DNA from: Lamellibrachia satsuma
Taxonomy: Eukaryota > Annelida > Polychaeta > Sabellida > Siboglinidae
NCBI GenBank assembly: GCA_033239005.1
Contig: BSQZ01000109.1
Span: forward strand, 811,501-875,500
DNA length: 64,000 bases
Direction of reading: 5' to 3'
The notes under the pieces were generated by a model, which was given only the letters and a program-made list of their open reading frames with translations, was not told the DNA's origin and did no database searches. Positions 1 through 64,000 of this stretch are shown here, piece after piece. Both the position numbers and the translations under genes were made by a program. Position 1 is the first letter of the stretch. Each line of letters begins with the position of its first letter.

Positions 1-2230
1 ACTAGTAACAGCCAGGCTAAAACTCAAGCTAAGAAGAAATGGAGTAGAACAAGAAAGACAAAAGGCAAGATATAATGTGGATTTCCTGAAGGACCCAAGC
101 ACAGCAAAAGAATATAAAGTTGCATTAGCTAATAGATTCAAAGTCCTGCAAGAACTGTATGATGAAGATGAGGGAGTAGACATCAACAGCCAATGGAGTC
201 ACATCAAAGATGCAGTAAACAACACATGCGAAGAGGTAATTGGAAGAAGGAAACCCCAACAGAAAGACTGGATTTCAGTAGAAACTATGAGGAAAATACA
301 GACCAGAAGAGACAAGAAGGAAGCAGTCAACAGCAGCCGCACAAGGGCGGCAAAGGTAACAGCTCAGAAAGAACACACTGCAGCAAATAGAGAGGTGAAG
401 AAAAGTGTCAAAACAGACAAAAGGAACTTCGTGGAGGGACTTGCACAAGAAGCAGAAAAGGCAGCAGCTAGCAGGAACATGAAGCAACTTTACGATACAA
501 CAAGGAAGTTAGCTGGAAAGTTTAAGAAATCAGAGCGGCCAATCAGAGACAAAAATGGGATCGCCCTGATGTCGGCAGACAAACAGCTTAACAGATGGGC
601 AGAGCATTTTGAAGAGCTGCTCAACAGACCAGTACGGCAGAATCAACCAGACATCCAACCAGCTGAGACAGATCTCCCAATAGACTGTAATAAACCCACT
701 AGAGAAGAGATAAAAAAGGCAATCGCACATATGAAAAATGGGAAAATAGCAGGCCCTGATGGTATCCCCGCAGAAGCACTAAAGGCAGATATAAATACTT
801 CAGTAGAAATGCTGTACAGTCTTTTGAGGAGATCTGGGAAAAAGAAGAAATTCCAGCAGAATGGAAGGAAGGTTACCTTATCAAGATTCCCAAGAAAGGA
901 GACCTGAGCCGCTGTGATAACTACAGAGGAATCACGTTGTTGTCAGTACCTGGGAAGATTCTAAACAGGATAATCCTAGAGAGAATGAAAGGCAAAGTGG
1001 ACCAAACTCTGCGTGAACAGCAAGCAGGCTTCAGGCAGGACAGATCGTGTACTGACCAGATTGCAACACTGCGAATCATAGTGGAACAATCCATCGAATG
1101 GAACTCATCCCTATACATCAACTTTGTTGATTACGAGAAAGCCTTTGACAGTGTGGACAGGGAGACACTCTGGAAAGTGCTAAGACACTATGGGGTGCCC
1201 AAGAAACTAGTAAACATGATCAAAAACTCCTATGAAGGAATGTCATGCAGAGTTATTCATGAAGGTCAACTTACAAAGAACTTTGAGGTTAGGACGGGGT
1301 GAGACAGGGATGCTTACTGTCACCATTCCTCTTCATTCTAGTCATAGACTGGGTCATGAAAACAGCAACCAAGGAGAAACGAAATGGAATCCAGTGGACG
1401 ATGCTGACCCAACTTGATGACCTGGACTTTGCGGATGACCTTGCACTCCTGTCTCACAGCCATAGGCAGATGCAAGACAAAACAACAGAACTGGCATTGA
1501 TTTCAGGGCGGGTTGGGTTGAAAATCAACAAAAGGAAAACAAAGATCCTGAGAACAAATGCTACTTGCGAAACACCAATCATGCTTGAGGGAGAGACACT
1601 GGATGAGGTCAAAGACTTCAGATATCTAGGCAGCAAAGTGGATACGCATGGAGGGACAGAGGCTGACATAAAGAAAAGGATCAGCAAAGCAAGGGTAGCT
1701 TTCCACCTGTTGAGAAAGGTGTGGAAGTCAAAAGTAATTGGAGAAACCACAAAAATACGCTTGTTTAACACAAATGTAAAGTCCGTGTTGCTGTACGGAG
1801 CAGAAACATGGCGAATAAACAAGACCACACTGAAAAGGATCCAGACATTTGTCAACCATTGCCTGAGAAGAATTCTCCGAATACACTGGATGGACAGGGT
1901 GAGCAACAAAGACCTCTGGGATAGAACACACCAAGCCCAAATAGAGATAGAGGTCTTTAAGAGGAGATGGGGATGGCTTGGCCACACCTTGAGAAAGCCA
2001 ACCACAAACATAACGAGACAGGTCCTGACATGGAACCCCCAAGGCAAGAGAAAGAGGGGGAGACCAAAAAACACCTGGCGGCGTGACCTCGAGGCAGACA
2101 TCAAACAAACAGGGAAGGGCTGGCAACAACTGGAGAGGATTGCCCAAGACAGGAGGCGCTGGAGAAATGTTGTGGATGGCCTATGCTCCAGGAGGAGTTA
2201 AGGGCCTAAGTAAGTAAGTAAGTAAGTAAG
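1..2230 (+). mobile_element. RTE-like non-LTR retrotransposon (LINE), 3' part
   Basis: The left edge of the window starts inside a LINE. What is visible is the linker after the endonuclease, the whole reverse-transcriptase domain and the C-terminal region, followed by a tail of about five TAAG units (about 2207-2230). Short tandem tails of this kind are typical of the RTE clade. The C-terminal motif [13 protein letters not shown] and the segment [18 protein letters not shown] are characteristic of invertebrate endonuclease/reverse-transcriptase LINEs. The clade name rests on recognition, not on a tree. The 5' end lies outside the window. Confidence 0.85.
2..2201 (+). pseudogene. LINE ORF2 (reverse transcriptase), broken by two frameshifts
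   Basis: The reading frame is open from base 2. It carries the RT finger motif (NGKIAGPDGIPAEALK, near 736-785), the palm segment YEKAFDSVDRETLW (near 1132-1170) and the catalytic FADD box (FADDLALL, near 1428-1450), and it ends at a TAA at 2199-2201. The protein runs through three frames: the first break is near 822 in a run of four T, the second near 1296 in a run of four G. Each looks like the loss of one base from a homopolymer. They may be real inactivating mutations or base-calling errors in the assembly. No other stop was seen in the RT domain. Confidence 0.85.
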
Positions 2231-3235
2231 ATCATTCAATTACAAATAGACCTCTGTGAGTCAAGTAGATCAGTCCAGAGACGTTGTCATGGGTGCTCTG
2301 GTCTCTCCACTTGCAGGGCATGTCGGGTGGTGATGTCGCAGGTAGACAGAAAAATATATAGCAAATTATTCGTCCACTCTCTCACCATATCGTACAAATT
2401 TATGAGTTCTTTTAAATGTGACTGAACCTCTGCAATCAACAATTGGCCACAGACCACAATTGTTTTTCCAAATGAAATCAATGCAAAGCGTCAGTCAACC
2501 AGGCTTTTTAGTTTAGCAGATATGGCTATACAAGATAAAAATGTTTACATTCAACATGTTGTCTAGCGTTCTTAGTCTGTGTACGAAATATTTTCCCGTT
2601 ACGTGAATACACAAACCTTGACTCGTTTACATTTCTACGAATTGAATTAATTACAAAGCCAATGCAATCTGTTTGATATTTGTTTTGCAAAACAAATTTT
2701 ATTAATGATTATTATATTAGTAATGCTACATTGTTATGTACTTTTTATATTCTTATTACTATTTCAAGTGGAATATGGACGTATATGCATGGATGTATAT
2801 GCATGGACGTATATGCATATACGTATATGCATGGATGTATATGCATGTACTTGTCTGAAATAAAAGATTGATTAAACTGGTTGGGCCTGGCTGTGCTAAG
2901 TTACTAGAATAATGAAATTATTATGTAATTTTTCAATGACTGAAAAAATTTAAGAAACAACTCTGCCCAAGATATATTCTAAATCAATAGTTAACTATTA
3001 TTTCATTGACCGAGTGCAATCAGATTCTTCGAAAATGTGTTTTTAATTAAAATACTAAATTTTACTTTTAGTTATTTAACAACTATACTACTAATTTGTG
3101 ACATTATCTATACATGTGGATTTTCACAGGGAAACTGAACATTAATATCACAAGATTTCCACGTAGAATCAAGATAATTAGACCAAATCTATGTGACACA
3201 AGAAATGTCAACTTCATTTAGACAACTTTCAGTTC
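2231..3235. other. Non-coding, no gene recognised
   Basis: AT-rich DNA without a convincing coding exon. A minus-strand open stretch at 2287-2481 matches no family I recognise. At about 2777-2850 a short repeat of ATGCATGGATGTAT-like units alternates with TATACGTATA palindromes. If the divergent gene at 4635-4736 extends leftward, this stretch and the LINE could lie in its first intron. Confidence 0.5.
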
Positions 3236-3240
3236 AAATT

Positions 3241-3304
3241 GTATAACTATAAGTAAAATTGGGCATATATGTATATATATGCCCAATTTTACTTATAGTT
3301 ATAC
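3241..3304. repeat. Perfect 30-bp inverted repeat (hairpin, 4-nt loop)
   Basis: Bases 3241-3270 are the exact reverse complement of 3275-3304, with a GTAT loop. The arm begins GTATAACTATAAGTAAAATT. A perfect 64-bp palindrome is very unlikely by chance in this AT-rich DNA, and such structures are usually recent or produced by hairpin-forming elements. It lies 7 bp from a second inverted repeat. Confidence 0.95.
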
Positions 3305-3311
3305 ACACCCA

Positions 3312-3389
3312 ATATTTTTCTTAAATAATATACATGTAACTACTATATTTATATATATTAGTAACATGTATATTATTTAAGAAAAATAT
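3312..3389. repeat. 26-bp inverted repeat with 26-nt loop
   Basis: Bases 3312-3337 are the exact reverse complement of 3364-3389; the arm begins ATATTTTTCTTAAATAATAT. The loop is AT-rich. Together with the neighbouring palindrome it gives two back-to-back hairpins. They could be remains of a foldback element, but no target-site duplication was identified. Confidence 0.93.
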
Positions 3390-3482
3390 ACTTTATTGGT
3401 TGAGATGAAGGTTGCATATGATACAGGACTGTTTTTATTCCAGGATATACGAGACAGTTACCTTCTATATAAATATCTATAT

Positions 3483-3551
3483 ACCAGATTTAAAAAAATC
3501 AAATAAATCCGATTTAAATAAAAAAAAATTTAAATCATGATTTTTTCAACC
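3483..3551 (+). mobile_element. Fragment of the hAT-type MITE also present at 6867-7208
   Basis: This segment (from TATACCAGATTTAAAAAAAT to the end TTTTTTCAACCTT) matches the last about 70 bases of the complete MITE in intron 1, including its terminal CAACC. The rest of the element is not recognisable here, so this is a truncated or diverged copy. Confidence 0.6.
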
Positions 3552-3557
3552 TTGGTT

Positions 3558-3980
3558 ATGACCGTGTTTAATGTGTTTGTAAACCTTGAACAAATTATAT
3601 ATTTTTATAATCATGGAAATAGTTTTTGTTATCAAAATGTGTTGGTCTGTTTGAGTTTTCCAATACTGACTCATTAATTGCATCAACTGAGTTATGAAAT
3701 GACTGTGTTGGTGTATATTTATGACCCTGGTTAATTAACTTAATGTGTTTGTAAACACTGAACAAATTACACAAATATCTTCATAATCATGGAAGTTATG
3801 GCCTTTTATAAAAATGTGTTGGTCTGTTGACTTCATGCACTAATTAGCCAATAATCAAATTATTGACTTATTAATTGCATTTACTGTGTTACTATTAATG
3901 ATACATGACTGGACCACATATATTTATGACCCCAATCAGTGTGCTTGCAAATCCTGAAAAAAAAATGTACAAATAAAAAA
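3558..3980. repeat. Diverged tandem duplication, about 165-180-bp unit, 2.5 copies
   Basis: The phrase TTTATGACC, then AATGTGTTTGTAAAC and then AAAATGTGTTGGTCTGTT recurs with drift at about 3558, 3718 and 3918 (last copy partial). Copies differ by substitutions and small indels, so this duplication is older than most arrays in the window. Confidence 0.6.
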
Positions 3981-3984
3981 TTAT

Positions 3985-4634
3985 GCCATTTTATTAATGC
4001 GTTCTTTTGAAAGATACCACAAAAACGAGTCTTGTCTGTATGCAAGATACACACAATTTCTGAATTTTTACTGTCATAATAAAAGCCAATATATTTGCCT
4101 TTAGATCTAATAAAATATAATAATTTAAATCAATTGCCAATGGCAATGTTATATCATGTTTTTTGGAAGTGCCCACTATGTGGCTGTGTGCAGAAGTATT
4201 GTACTACTACTATTTGTAGTTGGCAAAAGCCAAAACCGCGTGTCCTTCTGCTTCTTCATCCTGGTTATGCACTATTTTTTTTCAAGGTGCAAAAATCCTC
4301 GAATGACAGAACCGTCTCAAAATAACTGACACTTCGTTTGTATGTCATGAACTCGGAAATAAACAAAATCTGACCCCAGTCTGCAGTCAAGAGACAAGAC
4401 TAAAAACGCGCGATCTTTAGTACGTAGACGTGCGTTCAAAGACAAATGAAAATGCTTTTGTTAAGTATCTGTCATAACATGATGCAGTCTCTCCGCATCT
4501 CCACACGTTCTCTCTTTCCTAAGTATATAATATGTTCAGCCTCCTGCACAGTCGTGTTTATCTTTGTTGTAATTAACTGATCAGAACTGGGCACAAGGAG
4601 TCGCAGAGCGAGTGCGACGTCTTGCCGGACTCAC
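3985..4634. other. Non-coding upstream stretch
   Basis: No convincing coding exon. Short open stretches on both strands lack recognisable domains. If the minus-strand exon at 4635-4736 is real, this is the start of its first intron, beginning with the donor on the minus strand just left of 4635. Confidence 0.5.
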
Positions 4635-4736
4635 TTCTTCCAACTTCTGCAAAACTTCAGCAGCTGTCAGCGCTTCCGTTTCTTCTTCATCATCGATGAT
4701 GCTTTTGTTACCAATATCCAATTCAATGTCTGCCAT
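4635..4736 (-). CDS. First coding exon of a divergent gene, possibly SLD5/GINS4
   Basis: On the minus strand an ATG at 4736 opens a 34-codon exon ending exactly at a strong donor (GAAGAA followed by GTGAGT). The peptide starts MADIELDIGNKSI, continues with an acidic DDEEETE run and ends with LTAAEVLQKLEE. Its layout, an acidic start followed by L-T-x-A-E-x-x-x-x-L-E, resembles the N-terminus of the GINS subunit SLD5 (GINS4), a component of the replicative CMG helicase; in that family the next residues are an AW-NEK motif. I could not find that second exon in the window. The assignment is inference from one short exon. The head-to-head arrangement with tankyrase supports a real gene start. Confidence 0.5.
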
Positions 4737-5066
4737 CGGAACAAACTAATCTGCTTCAAAACAATCACACGAGTAAAGAACAAATGTAAACAATGTCACG
4801 TTTCGCAAAACCCAAAAGTTACTTTTGCCGCCATTTTCACACAAAGATACAGTAGATTGCTTGAAAATATGATTGGTGTAAATAGTCTAGCGGCATATTT
4901 TAAGAAATTTTTATTGGAATTGAATTTAAATAACACATGTTTGCTTATATATTTGTCCTAAAGCTTATATTACTTAGTTTATTCAAGCTTACAAATTTAT
5001 GTTTAATATCCAATGAGCTTGTTCGACGAGCGATTAATTTCCGTGAGAATGCCAGTGCCATTCAAG
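4737..5066. promoter_or_regulatory. Putative bidirectional promoter between the divergent exon and TNKS
   Basis: About 330 bp separate two divergent start codons. At 4826-4837 lies TGCCGCCATTTT, which read on the minus strand is AAAATGGCGGC, the YY1 consensus. A CCAAT box is at 5010-5014, 53 bp before the preferred TNKS start. The TNKS start CAAGATGGCGAC is itself YY1-like, a common arrangement at TATA-less housekeeping promoters. No clear TATA box at a suitable distance was seen. Transcription start sites cannot be placed from sequence. Confidence 0.5.
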
Positions 5067-62440
<57,374 letters not shown>

Positions 62441-62548
62441 GAATGGAAATTAGTTTGCGTCATTCTGTCAGATAAAACGACCAGGAGTGTCGAGACTAAC
62501 AAGAGACAGTTCGCCGTGTGTCAGTCTTCTCTGAAAATGTTCATTCTA

Positions 62549-62554
62549 AATAAA
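62549..62554 (+). promoter_or_regulatory. TNKS: Polyadenylation signal AATAAA (proximal)
   Basis: Canonical hexamer 109 bp after the stop codon. Confidence 0.7.
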
Positions 62555-62837
62555 ATCAGCTATCATCGCTGTAATGGTGATACCAGTTGAGACGGGCAGT
62601 TTGATTGGTTTTAAAGTTTTATTACCTGTTAATCAGTCTGGCAGTGTTGGTTTAACTGTTCTTAAAGTCTTCATCGGTCTCCAATTAACAATTCATATCT
62701 ATAGTATCCCCGAATGTGTTTTTAGTATCTCAAAGCGCCTCAAAAATACTTGAACCTTTGCATCGTCACGCTGTACTGTCGTACACCTGCCACATTGTTT
62801 TGGTTGAAATCTGTATGTTTAACGTGAAGTTTTGTAT

Positions 62838-62843
62838 AATAAA
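62838..62843 (+). promoter_or_regulatory. TNKS: Polyadenylation signal AATAAA (distal)
   Basis: Canonical hexamer 398 bp after the stop codon, followed by T-rich DNA. Confidence 0.6.
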
Positions 62844-63104
62844 CACATTAATTTGTATAATATTTCCATTAGTTAACCGGCCTATACATTCCAAGTGAGT
62901 TGCCATCTAACTGGTTACAGGGTAAACCATTGATCAATGGAAATCTACCAAGCATCAAACGTATGTGTGCTTCAACTACTAGAAGTCATTCAATACCTGT
63001 AATGAACACAAGAAAATATGTTCTTTATTAAGATTTCCATTTTAAGTAAATCAGTATTACAACGGGATATGGCCGTATTCCTCCCAGAAATGCGTATTGT
63101 ACAC

Positions 63105-63365
63105 AGGAAGTCCGTATGATGTACAGGAAGTCTGTATGATGTACTGGAAGTCTGTATGATGTACAGGAAGTCTGTATGATGTACAGGAAGTCTGTATGAT
63201 GTACAGGAAGTCTGTATGATGTACTGGAAATCTGTATGATGTACAGGAAGTCTGTATGATGTACTGGAAGTCTGTATGATGTACAGGAAGTCTGTATGAT
63301 GTACAGGAAGTCTGTATGATGTACAGGAAGTCTGTATGATGTACAGGCAGTCTGTATGATGTAGC
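63105..63365 (+). repeat. Minisatellite, 20-bp unit, 13 copies
   Basis: Unit GTACAGGAAGTCTGTATGAT, with CAGG/CTGG variants, downstream of TNKS. Confidence 0.95.
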
Positions 63366-63489
63366 AGGCTGGCTGTAGGCAGACTTATCTGACCTCCTTC
63401 GAGTCTACATTTCAAAGTGACAAGGAACTTGTGCAGTGGTCATTGGACATTTCTGTTGGGTTTTTATGAGAGAATATAATGATTGTATT

Positions 63490-63790
63490 GACAGCTGCCA
63501 TAGGATAATGTTGACGTGGCAGAGACAACAGTTCAACTATCATATGATGATATTGACGTGGCAGGGACAACGGTTTAGCTGCCATATGATGTTGACGTGG
63601 CAGAAACAACGGTTCAGCTGTCATATGATGATGTTGCCGTAGCAGAGATAACGGTTCAGCTGTTGTAGGACGATGTTGACATGGCAGAGACAATGGTTGA
63701 GCTGTGATAAGACAATGTTGACGTGACAGAGACAACGGCTGAGCTGTCATAGTACAATGTTTACGTGACAGAGACAACAGTTGAGCTGTC
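63490..63790 (+). repeat. Tandem repeat, about 36-42-bp unit, 8 diverged copies
   Basis: Units of CATATGATGATGTTGACGTG, GCAGAGACAACGGTTCAGCTG. More diverged than most arrays here. The final 210 bases of the window show nothing recognisable. Confidence 0.88.
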
Positions 63791-64000
63791 TACTAAACGT
63801 ACACAGGCTAATAAAAGAGTATCTGGGTGTGACTGCTATGAGTTGACCATATCAGCTCTGTTGCAAAAGGTCATTTGTCCAGAGAGAATCTCGCAACAGC
63901 TTCATGTGGGATCTAGCATAATATAGCATAATGTGGTCAAACGATTTTACATATATTCCAAGTTGATATTCAACCAGTAAATGCCGGAATATGTGCTCCA

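Larger units (their letters stand above)
62441..62870 (+). other. TNKS: TNKS 3' UTR
   Basis: Follows the stop codon and contains two AATAAA signals, at 62549 and 62838. The true cleavage site is not known; the UTR is about 130 or 420 bp long depending on which is used. Confidence 0.7.

Noticed and set aside
2287..2481. Minus-strand open frame of 64 codons as a second exon of the divergent gene
   Set aside because: No recognisable similarity to GINS or any family, and no clear phase-0 acceptor was seen joining it to the 34-codon exon.
5013..5066. Upstream in-frame ATG as TNKS start
   Set aside because: Possible, but it overlaps the CCAAT box and has a weaker context than the ATG at 5067; kept only as an alternative.

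Overview
The window is animal genomic DNA dominated by one gene. On the + strand, 26 coding exons between 5067 and 62440 join with every splice phase consistent into a 1177-residue tankyrase (TNKS; a poly-ADP-ribosyltransferase with five ankyrin clusters, a SAM domain and a C-terminal PARP catalytic domain). The catalytic His, Tyr and Glu and the zinc-binding Cys-His-Cys-Cys set are intact, so the gene looks functional. A short coding exon of a divergently transcribed gene (4635-4736, minus; possibly SLD5/GINS4) shares a roughly 330-bp spacer with it.

Layout. 1-2230: end of an RTE-like LINE with two frameshifts. 2231-4634: non-coding DNA with two adjacent palindromes and a MITE fragment. 4635-5253: the bidirectional start region. 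5254-62356: 25 introns, almost all filled with tandem repeats, roughly one to several private families per intron and about 55 arrays in all, with units of 9 to 104 bp. The largest is a 22-bp unit repeated about 265 times (21.77-27.61 kb). Mobile elements in the introns: nested CR1-like LINEs carrying a hAT-type MITE (intron 1), a Tigger/pogo DNA transposon (intron 3), a probable hAT-like element (intron 5), a tRNA-derived SINE (intron 14), and an almost complete 4.7-kb CR1-like LINE with an esterase-type ORF1 (intron 23, minus strand). 62441-64000: 3' UTR, two polyadenylation signals and two more arrays.

The most unusual feature is where the minisatellites sit. At about eleven exon ends the repeat unit spans the splice junction itself: each unit carries the intron end, the AG or GT, and the first or last few to 32 exon bases. 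Exons 5, 6, 14, 15, 16, 17, 24 and 25 are preceded by tandem copies of their own 3' splice site; exons 12, 21 and 25 are followed by copies of their own 5' splice site. That puts roughly 80 decoy acceptors and 35 decoy donors in one gene. It suggests that exon-intron junctions repeatedly seed intron growth by tandem duplication.

Organism: an invertebrate animal. Vertebrate-like tankyrase exon structure, CR1 and RTE LINEs, Tigger, hAT and very many intronic minisatellites would fit a cephalochordate such as amphioxus, where I recall (unverified) that gene-associated intronic minisatellites were described at the Adh locus. A mollusc or other invertebrate cannot be excluded from sequence alone.
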